NCBI RefSeq assembly: GCF_000003815.2
Contig: NC_049986.1
Span: 23,390,876-23,454,875 of the forward strand
Source of the DNA: Branchiostoma floridae
Lineage: Eukaryota > Chordata > Leptocardii > Amphioxiformes > Branchiostomatidae
Direction of reading: 5' to 3'
DNA length: 64,000 nt
A program made the position numbers and the translations under genes. Below the pieces are notes generated by a model, which saw only the letters and a program-made list of their open reading frames with translations, made no database searches and was not told where the DNA came from. Below are positions 46,910 through 60,149 of the stretch, piece by piece; within the stretch, counting starts at the first letter, position 1; every line of letters begins with the position of its first letter.

Positions 46910-48480
46910 GTATGTACAAGTTCAACTTCTTCTCGCTTCTTAAAACAGTTATAAACATAAGGGCAGATGAAATCAATAATGTATGGTTTGTCTAATTGCA
47001 TGAGGAATATGAATTTTTACGTGGTATTCAAGTATCGGAAATTAGGGAACATATGTTGTATATTTTCAAAAAGGACGTTGATGTACGAGAATGGAAGGGG
47101 GGAAGGGGACTGGTCATTTTGGCGTTGTGAGGGCTCGCCATTTTGGGGATTAATTGAGAACTGTTGATTTATATTTGGGGGAGGGGCAGTAACACCACTA
47201 TATATATATATGCTTTCTGCCTGTTTAAAGTCTTCAATCTCTTACACTGTGGCAGAATTTGAACTTTGAACATGCTACGGAAATGATTTCAAATGCATTG
47301 AATTGCACAGATGTCACTTGTAAACGGGACTAATTTTTAATATTACTGTAGCCCATATTTGTACACGGTTACATAATCGGAATAGTCCATTATTGCACAA
47401 AGGGTCATTTTGGGATTAGGAAATTCTACTCAAGTCTGGGGGGATTATGCAACCATTCTTAGGTATTAATATTAGAATACTCCATTTTAATGATGTTACG
47501 TTTCTACTTACGGCATTTTTGTCGAAATATGACTTGTTGCTATTAGGAGAAAGTGGCACACATTTGTTTGCTAATGTCGTCCTTGCTATTGTCAAGGTTA
47601 AAAGTTAGGTTGTGTCTTTTTGAATGTGTACTTCAGGAATGTTTTGTTGGCCTTTTGCACTTGTATTCATTACATGGCACATCACTAATTATATGCATAA
47701 ACCTTACTTCATGAAATGACTAATTTTTATCTATATTGTGGAAACTTTATCCATGAAGATTTTTACCGATTTTTACCGATTTTCTTTTATTTTATCTATC
47801 TCATTTTCTTCATTAGAAAGTAAAAAAAACTCACTTAACAAACTAGCGTATGTATCATACAACAAGAGGAATTGTCAAACATAAACTTCAAGCTTCACAT
47901 GTTATTTGAGTTTGACGTCCTTTATTTTTGTTTTGCATCTTTCCCAACAGAAACACAAGTGTAGTATATATATAAATATACAATGTGATTTATAGTATAG
48001 GCAAACATATCATCAAATTGGTTAACTGTAGTCATAAAGAAGGAAACAAACGCAACAAGTTGATGTTTTGAGAGATGTTAAAACAATATTACAGATCCAG
48101 AGCAATTAACATCTGTTTTATATGTATACATAGGATTATATTCTCGTCACTGTTTGAAATTATGTAAGCTTTATTGTAAAGAGTTAAACGTTATCGTCCA
48201 CAAAAGTCGAAAAAGGCCCTGATTGAAAAGTGTGAAATCCACTACTGTATATTACTATTCAAAGAATGGTATGTTATTTATATATATGTATATATCTATA
48301 TGTATATACAATTGTTCTGAATGGGCGTGCATGGACGTTGCCTTAGAACCAATTTGCAATTATATATCCAGAAAGAGGGAGAAACACAATCAAGGAAGTT
48401 ACAGGTTTGTGGAACCTTATTTCAAATAAAACCGGCTTTTAAAAGTCAATTACCAGGAAAGTAAAGAGGGTTTGAAATGT
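46910..48480. other. AT-rich intergenic stretch
   Basis: Nothing supportable was found beyond short ta runs (about 47201 and 48280) and low-complexity AT sequence. Confidence 0.5.
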
Positions 48481-48538
48481 GTTTTTTTTTCTCCTCTCTC
48501 TTGGGCAACATTTGCAATGGTTCTATCTTATGGCAAAT

Positions 48539-51415
48539 TCACGTGCTGATGGCCAGTTGGGCCTGGCCGCACCCGAGCATCTCACCAGAGTAATAACTCC
48601 TCACTTCCATCCTCATCTTGTATTGTCCACTCGCGAGGAACGACGGGATGGAAATGTTGGGAATGGTGATCACTTTGTTGAGGCAGTGGTCCTAAAATAG
48701 GGTGGAAAGATAAGAATATCAATATCGGAATATTGGTAAAAAAAATGAATGATTAAGTACGCCTTTGTCTATAGATGTCCGTGTGTGTGATTGTACTGAT
48801 TTGTGTGCCACAAAATTAAAGGGATGGAGTAATTACCTAGCATATCCTGTCCCTTTATCATCAACAAAAAGTGTTAAACACAATCTGTTTTGTTGTGTGA
48901 AGATTTCGAAGACTTCTACGGCTGTCAAAGCATAACTTTGTTAATGTGTCGCAGTCGGTGAATTTCAAATTCTGGATTTATTTAGGAACAGCAATTTTTC
49001 ACTTATGCACTGCATAAGTGGTGAGGTGGTTAAATATATGGATATATGGACAGTTTTACGAAAATACAAACAGTAATGTTTTCATTAAAGTTTTCATTGT
49101 TCACTCACCCCTGCCTTTACAGGGCACTTTATTCCGAGCTGCGTCACTATCGGATTGTTACAGGCGATGTCGTATGTGCACGAACCAAGCTCGTTCACAC
49201 ACGGCACAGTCACATATCCCCAGAGTATCTGGAATATGTGGGGAAAAACAGAGTAAATCACTTCAAACATTACATCAGTGATGGGAAAAAGTATCGTTCC
49301 AAGCAACAACAATAACAAAAATGCATCATGAAAATAGTGTCTGTGTGGAAATAGAGACATCATAAATGATTTATTTCCTAAAAATAACGTACAAAAAAAG
49401 GACACAATTTCGTACGATGTACCAACTACATAAAGTCATCATCTAGAACATTTATATGTCGTAGTTATATATATCATTCTGCTATATTTTATGACATGTT
49501 CAACAGCACTTTGACCCCACAAATTGAGCTATGCTAACAAACTGCATCGCACATGCTGATTTAAACCTGTAAACAAGTCACATGGTCTTCACATGATATA
49601 TATATGCATGGGCAGACACAGCGCATGGATGTTAGTGGCCATAGTTATTATAGGTTATTATGATTAGTGCGTGCAAGTACGTACCTTTTTTTCAACCTTG
49701 AGCTTCACTTTCAGCCTATCTGGTAGATCCTTTTTCAAAGAAGCTTTACCCCCAATACTCTCCTGTCGTCCGGCACGGAGGACGATGGGGTCGGGGAGCC
49801 TGATTGAGCCGAGCTCCACTTTAATCGCGCTTCCACCACAATCGCTGAATGAGTGCTGAAAATGAAAAGTAAAAACACATTGCCTTTTCTTGCAATTAAA
49901 CAAAACTATGCCTCATCCTATCTAACCTGGAATACAGTATCTTTGTGGCACGGCCTATCGTAGTTAGTGCAGGCTCTCTACGGGGCCAGTGAAGCTCTCA
50001 GCCGCCGGGGTAATCGGCCACATCCGGTAGGATTTTCACGCGGTAGGATAATTAGCCGGCGACAAAGTCTAACCGCGTGAAAATCCTACCGGGTGTGAAC
50101 GAGTACCCCGGCGGAAGAGAGCTGCACTGGCCCCGTAGAGAGTCTACACCTAACTACGGTAGACCGTGCCATAAGGTGACTGGATTCCAGGTTACATCCT
50201 ATCCAACTTCATCCGATTACGCCAGTACGGCAGTAGACACATAGCTTCCCATGCTACCTTACACCTACGTGTATACACATCAGAATACTAGTAATTACTC
50301 CGCACACTGTCACTGTGAAAATGATTATTTCTGTATTAGTCATCTTCATTTTTTGACATGTTACATCATTGATTTCTTGCAGTAGCCATCCTCCATGTTT
50401 AGATAATGGTAACGCTAGTTCACCGTTTTCCGCGGGGTAACCTATATCCGTTGTTTTTGGCGACGCCTCATGGGCGAGCCTAATAGTATAGTGAGTGACT
50501 GTTTGCAAAGAATTCCAAAAACTGTACAGGAATGTCAGGAATGCAAAAGTCCGCGCGTGCGTAGTTGCATCATGCCGGACTAAACCATTACCTCCACGGG
50601 TAAGCTTTCCAGTCGCAGGGCACATACCGGTATAGGCCTATACGTTTGCACAGCAGCACAGCTTAGGACTTCAGACGTACCGGAGATTAAATAATAAATA
50701 AATAAATGATAAATAAATAATAAATAAATAAATAATAAATAAATAATAAATAAATAATAAATAAATAAATAAATAATAAATAATAAATAAATAAATAATA
50801 AATAATAAATAAATAAATAATAAATAAATGATAAATAAATAATAAATAAATGATAAATAAATGATAAATAAATGATAAATAAATGATAAATGAATGATAA
50901 ATAAATGATAAATAAATGATGAATAAATGATGAATAAATGATGAATAAATAATAAATAAATAATAAATAAATAATAAATAAATAATAAATAAATAATTAA
51001 TAAATAATAAATAAATAATAAATAAATAAATGCTACCTGAACATTAATCGTCAGGCGAATGAAATACGACTATGAAAATCCATTAATAACAACAATCTTT
51101 TTTACTTATAAACAATAAAACCGTCGCCATGGCAATAATTTTAATTGCCACACTTTTTGAAAATAGGGTAGTTAGATTTCAAGTCGACGAAGTGTGATTT
51201 CAAATTGCAACATTTTTCAACATATTGCAATTCGAAACCACCGTCCATCGACTTGAAGTCCCTAAATCCCCTGTTTAAAAAAACAACAGTTATAGGCTAT
51301 CTCACGGATAAAAATCAACTAGCGTCAACATACATTCAAGAAGGAAATGTCTTACCCCAGTTGCTGGGGTGGCCACCATCACCATGGCGACGAACAGCGC
51401 AGCTTTCAGAATCAT
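48539..51415 (-). CDS. GM2-activator-like secreted lipid-binding protein
   Basis: Four coding exons join in frame: 51356-51415 (ATG at 51415; the exon extends to 51464), 49685-49855, 49109-49228 and 48539-48691, giving 167 residues. The first exon encodes exactly a signal peptide, MILKAALFVAMVMVATPATG. The mature part follows the ganglioside GM2 activator pattern: FSDCGG at the start, LPDPIVLRAG, LKVKLKVEKK, VPCVNELGSCTYD, KCPVKAGD and IPSFLASGQYKM, then LGCGQAQLAI. Known family members bind glycolipids in lysosomes and present them to hydrolases. It is shorter than the about 193-residue human protein, lacking much of the loop before the last strands. Seven cysteines remain in the mature part. 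A noncoding 5' exon probably ends at 54023 (cctg/gtatgtg on the minus strand). Confidence 0.87.
49923..50194. mobile_element. Palindromic MITE with perfect 9-bp TSD
   Basis: The element is flanked by catcctatc at 49914-49922 and 50195-50203. Ends taacctgga and tccaggtta are inverted, and the arms continue almost to the centre (ctctctacggggccagtg, gtaggattttcacgcgg and their complements). It has about 120-bp arms and practically no spacer. It sits in the GM2-activator-like gene's first coding intron. Confidence 0.95.
50408..51328. repeat. MITE copy apparently split by later sequence
   Basis: The left end ctagttcaccgttttccgcg, then gggtaacctatatccg, lies at 50409-50450, and the right end with gaaaccaccgtccatcgac and ctcacggataaaaatcaacta lies at 51150-51328. 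Both belong to the family at 21364-21568. About 700 bp, including the aataaa microsatellite, separates them. Confidence 0.65.
50686..51032. repeat. (AATAAATAAATA)-type microsatellite
   Basis: About 345 bp of aataaata and aataaatg units lie in the first coding intron of the GM2-activator-like gene. Many canonical aataaa words occur by chance here and are not polyadenylation signals. Confidence 0.97.
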
Positions 51416-52139
51416 CTTTCCTCCTGTCTTGGTCTTCGGGATGAAGTCAAGAAATATCCTCGATCTGAAGCAACAGCAACATCATTCAAGTATCAGAAAA
51501 TATTGTAAGGTAGCGCCTCACCGGACTTGGGTAAAAAAAACTCATATCGATATCAAAAATTCTACAATGAGGTAGGCAGGTCTAGCCAAGCAACAATATG
51601 ACAACCAGATTATCAATCTGGAATGAATGGTCTTGTATTGAAATAAGACTCGTTAGAGTAAGCTAAACGTTTGAAAAACACATAACGTTTCATCCATAGC
51701 CTGATGCTTAACAACACATGCACCAATAGAACCACAAACGCAAATACGCTGACCTAAATACATGTATAATCTACGCAAAGAAAAAAATTAAAGACTACAC
51801 AACGTAAAAGCAAGTACACCTAAAAATGCTAAAATCAGAAACTGCCACGCTATCAAATTGCTTAACGGGATAACCATAAGAGGAAAGCCATCACAAAATG
51901 ACAAAATCTACAATGCGTAGAAACATGTAATAAGCCAGAAATACTCGAAAACATGTAAATGGCAGTAAACAAACAAATGCTGCTACAGCGGCAAGGGAAC
52001 CAACGTTGGGCCACACATATCTACTGAGCTACGGAAATACACGAAAAAGATACAAACTAATCATCCATGCCCCCGCATTTTCTACATCTACTAGTACTGA
52101 TCCATGACATACACATGATCATGAAATAAATACAAACTA

Positions 52140-53880
52140 GTGAATCTTCCGCGGTTCCACAGGTCAATGTATCTAATGAAATACACTTGTCAGAATCATA
52201 GAATGCACAGTTACGACCAAAAAAAACTAAGTAATGAATCCATCGTGTTCCCACAAGTTTGTTTACATTTGGCGAGTCATGAAAAACGCCTGTACGCAAC
52301 AGAAAGACAACAAAAGCAACACAATCTCCGTTTTACCGCACTGCTGTTATTTTACATGTTAACGAGCCATGAAGACACCTGTTCACAGCGGAAAGACAAA
52401 CCAACCAACACATCCTCCGTTTAACAGACATTTACCCAGTGATAAATATTTTTAAAAAGCTGTGCACAAGAGAAAATACAAACTGGGTCACCCTAATTGC
52501 CCTACAGTTTGCTACATTTACCGAGCAATGCATATGAACAAAAAGCTGTGCACAAGAGAAAATACAAACTGACTGGCTAACCCTAATTGTTCCTACAGAT
52601 TGCTACATTTACCGAGCCGTGGAAAAACATCTCTGCGCAACAGAAAAACAAACAACACGTCCCCCGTTTTATAGCAATTGCGTTACATTTACTGAGCGAT
52701 GCATATGACAAAAAACTGTGCGCAACAGAAAACAAAAACTGACTTTGTCACTCTCATTGTTATTGCAGTATCCTACATTTACCAAGTATTAAAACCATCT
52801 CTGCACAGCAGACAGATAAACTAGCACATCCTACATTACGGTAGATATTTTACATTTACCGAACCATAACAAAGCTGTACACAGCAGAAAGTAAAAACTT
52901 ACTGGCTCACCCTAATTGTTACAGATTGCTACATTTACCGAGCCTCAAAAATAGCTCTGCACAACAGAAAGTACTAAATGACTGGCTCACCCTAACTGAT
53001 GCTACAGCTCGCTACATTTACCGAGCAATGCATATGAAAAAAAGCTACATGTGCACAAGAGAATATAAAAACTAGCTGTAACACCCTAATTGTTCACACA
53101 GTTTGCTACATTTACCGAGCCTTGAAGAAACATAAACCAACACATCGAAAGATAAACCAACACATCGTCCGTTTTACATCAATCATGTTACATTTACCGA
53201 GAAATGCATATGAAAAAAAAGCTATGCCCAAGAGAAAATAAAAACTGACTATGTCACCCTCATTGTTACTACATTTACCGATCCTCGAAACCATATAACA
53301 AAAGAAAGTAAACTAGCACATCCCCCATTTACAGTAGTTGTTCTACATTTACCATGGCCATGGCAAAACTGTACACAATGTGTTACAGGTTGCTACATTT
53401 ACCGAGCCTCGAAGATATCTCTGCACATTCGAAAGACATCACTGCACATCCCCCTTTACAACAGTTTATTTTAAGTTACTTTACCGAGCCATGCAAAAAC
53501 TATACACAACAGAAAATACAAACTGACAGACTAACCCTGACTGTTCCTACAGCTCGCTATATTTACCGAGCCATGACAAAGCTATACACAACAGAAAATA
53601 CAAACTAACTGGCTCACCCCCATTGTAACTACAGTTTGCTACATTTTACCGACTCTCGAAAACATCTCTGCACAGTCGAAAGACAAACTAACACATCCCC
53701 CGTTTACCGCAGTTATGAAAAACACAACAAAAGGACAAACCAACCAACACATTCTTTACAGCTATTTTACAGCAGTTATTTTACTTTTACCGAACCGTTA
53801 AACCTGTGCACAACAGAAGATAAACAAACACATCCTATCCGCAGTTATGTTACATGTTACACGTATACAACCGCAACAAC
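52140..53880. repeat. Degenerate tandem repeat in 5' intron
   Basis: About two dozen diverged units contain tgctacatttaccgagc, then catgaaaaa, ctgtgcacaacagaaaa and acaaactgactggctcaccc. The basic unit is about 65-75 bp, often paired into about 140 bp. It fills most of the intron between the presumed noncoding exon (54023) and 51464. The short frames found here are artefacts. Confidence 0.85.
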
Positions 53881-54022
53881 AATAACATAGCCTCCATCCT
53901 ACCACCGTTTCCAATGGATCAAATGTTGAATATCAAAGACCTAACTGACCATTAAGACAGGAACAAAGACTAAGATCTAAAGAAGGAAGAAAAAATCTGC
54001 AACCAAATTGTAAGTCACATAC

Positions 54023-54125
54023 CAGGTTTGTCGATGAAGACAATGACGACGTAGCTGACGTGAAGAACAGCTTCGGATGAATTAGCAAGCCGGTTATCCT
54101 GTCTTATAGAACTACACCAGCTTAT
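54023..54125 (-). other. Presumed noncoding first exon of GM2-activator-like gene
   Basis: The minus strand ends in gacaaacctg with a gtatgtga donor. The next acceptor, cttcag at 51465, begins the exon with the signal peptide. The start of transcription is not resolved; the right boundary given is approximate. Confidence 0.45.
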
Positions 54126-54939
54126 GCAACACATGTGATTACAGCTACAACCAATCGGCGAGCAGAAAACGCAACCTTGAGAAGACCAATCAGACTGAAG
54201 CTAACATAAGGCAAGTGGAAGAAAATAACAGTAAGAGCCAATCAGCTACCTGGAAACATAGCCTGCCCTAAAAATAAGATATTGATCAAGACGACTTCGG
54301 CCGGACGGTCACAGCGCCCACACACACTTCAGCAAGTCAGCGTGAGAAGATATTATTATCTTAAGGCAAATCAGTGTGAGAAGATGATTGTAGCTTTACT
54401 CTGATGTGTACTGATCTAACAGATTAAGGGCTGCTTAGGTAACGCTGTTTAGATTGTGGCAGTTTTTTTTTTTTCTGGTCAAAAATCATACAGAATTTCT
54501 GCACGTTATTCTCCAAGCAGAGGTGATGAGGAAAACGGTGACATTTTCTTACATGCCGTCTATTTCTATCATAAATGTTGGGGTTAGCTAATAGAAGCCG
54601 ACGGCAGGTGTCAGGATTTTCCCCATCAGTCTCTGCTTGGGGAGTACTGGTCGTGAGACTAACCTTGAGATGTTTCATGCTGTCTTGCGTATGGCACTAT
54701 AGTCTGTGTTAGAGAATTTTCACTGCAGACAGTATTAAAGTATATCTAAGCCAGTATTCGCAAAAAAAGAAGATTTTAAATATGGCTATGCTTTCGTCTA
54801 GCAAAACGCCTAGTCAACCGTACGCGCGCGTTTCAAGTACGCTCCAACTTATTTCACCAATCTACCAGCGTTTCAAAGATATGTATTTCAAGACCTTTCT
54901 ATCAGAAATCCACAACGATAACACGTTTGTGACTGCGAA

Positions 54940-55335
54940 AAAATTAACTACGAACATATAGATTATTGAAACAATCGTATAACGAAGAAGAATATCTTAA
55001 GATTGTAAATGTACGCCACAGATCTATCATCACAAGACTAAGAATCAGTTGTCACAAATTACGAATCAAATCAGGATGACATAACCACACTCCTCTAGAG
55101 CAAAAAAAATCTGTCAATTTTGTAGTTTAAGTAATCTAAAAGTAGAAAATGAAGTACATTTTACTGTAGATTGCCTTTTGTATGATAGCGATAGAAACAT
55201 TCTATTTAACTACGTGTTAAGTAGATTTCGCCACTTTCCCAACACTGTATATGATTGTTTCCATTGTTACAGGTATATGGTTGCCTTCATGCGACCTATA
55301 CTTAGCCCAGTGGGGTAAAAATGTGCAATGAAGGT
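54940..55335 (+). mobile_element. Retroelement C-terminal remnant and 3' end
   Basis: With stops and shifts the plus strand reads VRHRSIITRLRISCHKLRIK, then VENEVHFTVDCLLYDSDRN. This matches the fragment at 43215-43470. The 3'-end signature cgacctatacttagcccagt follows at 55292. Confidence 0.7.
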
Positions 55336-55494
55336 CCTCCTTTCTTCATCTAAAAATGTTTGAATCTGCTGAGAAATGTCAAGCATTAAGGTTATGTTAA
55401 TCTTAATTTTAGTTGTGGACGGTTTCTGTAGAGGCCCTTGTACTTTGACGTGGCAATAAACTACATTATGTAGCAATGAAACATCAAAAGGTAG

Positions 55495-55915
55495 ATATTG
55501 TGATCTAGATAGAATAAAAGACAAGCAGCATATTGAAGTAGAATGTAGATTATACAACAAAGAGAGAGCTGAACTTTATAAACTGATAGAACCTATAAAC
55601 ATAGTTTCCCCTTTTCATAATCTGAACAATACGAATTCATATTGTTTATGAATTTAGAGAAACCTTTGATTGTAAACGCTATCTGTTCCCATATTTTAGT
55701 ATCACAAAGAAGCGAAAATTCAAACTCTACTTAGTACCTACCTACCTACCTAGTCCCTTGACTTAGTAAAATATGGTTATTGTGTTTGACATTGTAAATA
55801 TTTCATGTACCTGTCAACTATTATTCCGTTGCGACCTGTACTTAACCCAGTGGCTATAGTATATGTACAATAAAAGTCTTCAGTCATTTTTTTCATTCAT
55901 TCATTCATCATTATT
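55495..55915 (+). mobile_element. Second retroelement remnant with (ATTC)n tail
   Basis: The plus strand reads KQHIEVECRLYNKERAELYK and then decays. The 3' signature cgacctgtacttaacccagt lies at 55832 and the tail ttcattcattcattcatca at 55893. It is directly downstream of the 54940-55335 remnant, so the two are tandem insertions or a duplication. Confidence 0.7.
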
Positions 55916-56204
55916 ATTGATAGCAACGACGGGATAGAAATATCAGCTCATTTTACTCTAGGTTTGTCTTTGATAACTGCGATTGGTAAAGATATTCAGA
56001 CCACATCCTGAGAAAAAACAATAGAAATGTTTCTACTCTACCGAGCAAGACACATAAACAAAATAAACCTCTTAGAGATTTAGCGGTACTGTAGAATTTT
56101 TTCTTCTTACTGTATGCCAGCAAGACATAACATCGGGCTAAGCTCACTACACTTGCAGTTATCTGTTTAGCAATAGCGCACTCTTCAATTGAGTGAATTA
56201 TAGA

Positions 56205-56690
56205 GTATGTAGACTGTCTTATACAAAGTATGACTTAAACAATCGTTAAGTGGCGGCTTTTAAAATTGACTCTGATATCGTCCTCTTTGTATAAAAACTG
56301 AAGTCAGAAGGGAAATACTAGTAGATCTGCTTGGTAGAACTTCCGTGCTATAACCATTATTATTGAGACAGACTGTCTTATACAAAGTATGACTTAAACA
56401 ATCGTTAAGTTGAGGTTTTTAAGCACTTAACTTTGATATTGTCCTCTTTGTAGAAAAACTGAAGTCAGAAGTGAAATACTAGTAGTTCTGCTTGGTAGAA
56501 CTTCCGTGCTATAACCATTATTATTGAGACAGACTGTCTTATACAAAGTATGACTTAAACAATCGTTAAGTTGAGGTTTTTAAGCAATTGACTTTGATAT
56601 TGTCCTCTTTGTAGAAAAACTGAAGTCAGAAGTGAAATACTAGTAGTTCTGCTTGGTAGAACTTCCGTGCCATATCCATGATTATTGATC
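56205..56690. repeat. Three tandem copies of a 160-bp unit
   Basis: Copies start at about 56211, 56371 and 56531 with agactgtcttatacaaagta followed by tgacttaaacaatcgttaag, and end in cttccgtgctataaccatt. Copies two and three are almost identical, so the expansion is recent. Confidence 0.93.
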
Positions 56691-57919
56691 CACCGAGACC
56701 ACACTAGACTAAAATGTACCACATATAGAAGACAGAGACGATAAAACATTGGAACCTGACAATGCCTCTACATTTAGCTACTCAGGCATACACGCAAAAA
56801 GTATTAAATATCTTATAGACGTATAAGGCTCATTAAGGCATAAAATGATGTAAACTGTTACAGTATCTCTGTTATATATGTTGTCTGACCCTTGCCTCTT
56901 CCATTATGACCTCAATGAAAAGCGTCCTGTAGGCCAACTTGAGCTTTCGCGAATAAACAAAGTTTCAAACACAATCTCTAAGAACAGAATAAGAGTAAGG
57001 AGAACGGCAGCATGTTTACTCGTGGATCTTTTGAGTGGACCTGATGTTGCTCAAAACATAGGAAACCCGTGTTACAAGTGATTGCGCAAGGGGAACGGTT
57101 GACAAAGTGGGCTATGATTAGAATCGAGTAAATAAAACAATACCGAATATTACAAGATCCACTATTTAGAAAGAAATCATTCTTTATTGATTTCAATAAG
57201 AAGCTAAGAAAGGGAAAATACCAGAAGCCGGACACACATAAAACAGTAACCAGGATTCTAGCTATGAAGATTATGTGGACAGGCCCTGTGTCATCAGGAA
57301 GGGGGATCTTCAGTTGTTGCGTCAGACTGAGTTTGGTAGCGAATATTTTGCAACGAAGGGGCAAACTCCTTGACCAGAAGGATTAAAACCTTCCCATGGC
57401 ATCAGATGAAACAACTGCGTACGTGGAACCTGCGTCACGGCAATGGGGATCTGCCGCTTGTTTGTTCCGGTTGTTTTATCTGCGTGTTTTGAAATGAAAT
57501 TATTTTGGTGCTGTACACTTGTAATCGGATGATCAAAAAACAACTTGGCAGATAGGGATGGGAGAATTACAGAGGACACATGGAAGCCCTCCTCTTGTTT
57601 GTATTGTAGTTTTGGTATACCTGTAAACCCGGGTGTTCACCTAAATCAAATTAATTATAACATTAAAACTTCGACTCCCCAGTAGAACATTTATAGTACA
57701 TAACTATAAATAAGGCCGATGGAGTATTTATCGAGTTGAAAAAAGGGCACAAACATAACTGATGCAATGTATGCGCAAGATGATTAAATTAAAATTTGCT
57801 TCTACTTTCTTAATAAGTTATAAAATCATCATAATTCTTGTTACAAAATGATAATTTTCGTGATTTACTATGAAGCTTTCTAATTTACATTGCAGCCCAA
57901 AATGTCCTGGTGACACCCT

Positions 57920-58165
57920 TACACTTTTGAGGTGCCATCTGGCATAGCTGCAGAGTGTTTGGCCTAGAAGACAGAAGTCCTGAGTTTAAATTCTGTCCGA
58001 GGCTTTTAACTCCACCCAGGTAAAAACTTTCTTTGGTTACCTGACTTTGAGTGGGGAAAAAGACGCTGAGAGGTCCGGAAGCCTTCCATTACCATGTCCT
58101 AGAAACAGTGGAAAACGACCTCAAAAAGGTCATGGAACTTCCTTTACTTTTATCTTTAGCAACCT
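57920..58165 (+). repeat. tRNA-derived SINE-like block
   Basis: The sequence ggcatagctgcagagtgtttggcctag region with gagtttaaattctgtccgag resembles tRNA boxes A and B, and ends in a tttacttttatctttag tail. Homologous blocks lie at 62086-62312 and, diverged, about 60160-60330. Confidence 0.55.
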
Positions 58166-59314
58166 TTTAATTAATGGGGTAAGTACCTAGATGGAAAATG
58201 TGACATTTTGCGGATGATTTTTTTTTCCTTATATTTCGTCACATAATCAGAAACAGCTTACATCAATCCGTACATGAAAGGATCAACCTGACTGTGGCGA
58301 AACTGTCATATTGTTACTGAATTATTTCCAGGCAACTAAAGGGTGTTTCGTCACATAAATAGACACAGCTCATATCTATACGTGCGTGAAATGGTAAAAA
58401 CTGACCGTGGCTATGATTTCAATGACATTTTGTGTATCACGGAAGAAATATTTTGTATCTATCTGGATTTAACCCGGGGTTTCCTATCATTATATAAGAG
58501 GCAGTAATAGCCACGAAGAGTAAAAAAAATCTATCATACCACCTAAAACACTGTTGTGTATCATATGGAGTGGAGGAAGAGGGAAGAGAGTGGGGTGGGC
58601 AAACTACAGTACTTGACGAAAAGGCTAAACATTTTCCCAAGGTTGTAGCTGAGAGAGCTGCATACATGGATCATTTGTTTGTTCCGGTTGTTGTTGTTTT
58701 TCTGCACGATTTGCAGAAGTATGCATTAAGAAGACGTCTATTTTGCAATCTGATAATAAAAAAGAAATATTGAAAAAGGATATAGTAATTTGAAAATTCG
58801 CCTAGGTTTTTCATTAACAATTGTTCGGTATTTGCTCTGTAACTCCATGATGCGACACTTCTGTTTATATTCTGTTGTTATTTGAATAGGTTATTGGTTT
58901 GAAACTCCAGAGCTACCTTATTAATAAAAAGAAGTAAAAATGGAACGAAAAATGACCTAACGGAGGCTAAACGAACGGTTGAATCAATTTACGCTTAAAA
59001 CGTTCGAATAAGAAATTTTGACAATCGAAAAATCCTTCCCAGACTTTCCAAGATATCAGTAGGTAAGATGCAGCTGGTCTATCAACAATCGGGATTTAGT
59101 TTCCTGTTGTTTTGGCTATAACTACAACTGCGAACCGCGCGCACTTGCTAGAACTACATGTTCTACAGGTTAGAAAATACTTCTGCATTATGCAGATGCA
59201 TTCCAGACGCTTTACAAATGAAATGTATTAGTAAGAGTAGTTTTAGAACCTATGTTTTATATTAGTCTCAGAAACAATGTCATCATGTGTACTGTATTAC
59301 CACCTTTCTATCTG

Positions 59315-59375
59315 TACGCCTGTACTTAGTCCGATGGGGCATGGATGGACGATAAAGAATATTATTATTATCAAA
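59315..59375 (+). repeat. Retroelement 3' end signature
   Basis: The word cctgtacttagtccgatggg is followed by a (att)n tail. It belongs to the same tail family as 55832 and lies inside duplication copy 1; its partner in copy 2 is at 63415. Confidence 0.6.
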
Positions 59376-60149
59376 AATGTGTTCCAGTCATGCCTCCATG
59401 CTGATTACAAAGAGCGTCAAGAGAGTGCTAAGAAACCTGACGTAACTTACAACTGTGGTAAAATGGTGATATTTCTAACGGTAAAGAAAGTAGACAACAA
59501 GAACATGTAGAGTTTTAACCCATACATGTTTGTGCCTGTACATGGCACATATATTTCTCGGGTGTTATCGCCCATTGTTCGTTAACGGGGTAGAATGAAT
59601 TGGAGTAAAAAAACATGAAAAAAATTAATGCTCTCCGACTCCAAAACACTTTACTAATGGTATGGACTTGTTACAACTACCCTCATGCCATCTGTTTGCG
59701 GCGTGAAGAGGTTTAATTTGTGACATTTTCACATGTTTGAATATTCTGAGGAGAAATGGTACCATAAGTTACACGACAATTAAATCACATTATCATTATG
59801 ACGTTAAATGAAATTTGAATCGGTGGTGAAAATCTCTACAAGTGGAATAAGGTAGGAGAAATGGCAGCGAAACCATTTTAGGTCATGGTTTGTCCTAAAA
59901 GTAGGAAATTGTAGTTGTTGTTGTAGCTGTAACAACAGCAGCCCAGCCCAAACAGCGCCTATGACTAGACAAAGTATCTAGAATTTACCAACTTTCAAAA
60001 ATACTTCTGCACAAGATTTGTTCAACTGCGAAGCAATCTTTCAATTCCAATTTCAATATTCTTATGCAACATCATTTTAAGAGTAAGAAGACTCTCAAAA
60101 CTTCCCAGTCTAGGGACCTAAATATGTATGAGATTAGAACCTTTTTGCT

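Larger units (their letters stand above)
57054..59960. repeat. Segmental duplication, copy 1
   Basis: From ggaaacccgtgttacaagtg to the gttgttgttgtagctgtaac region, this stretch is colinear with 61306-64000. Offsets fall from about 4250 to about 4055 bp because of indels. No functional gene is seen in it; a SINE-like block and a retroelement 3' end are included. Confidence 0.9.

Noticed and set aside
50686-51032. Cluster of polyadenylation signals
   Set aside because: The aataaa words are the microsatellite unit itself and lie in an intron.
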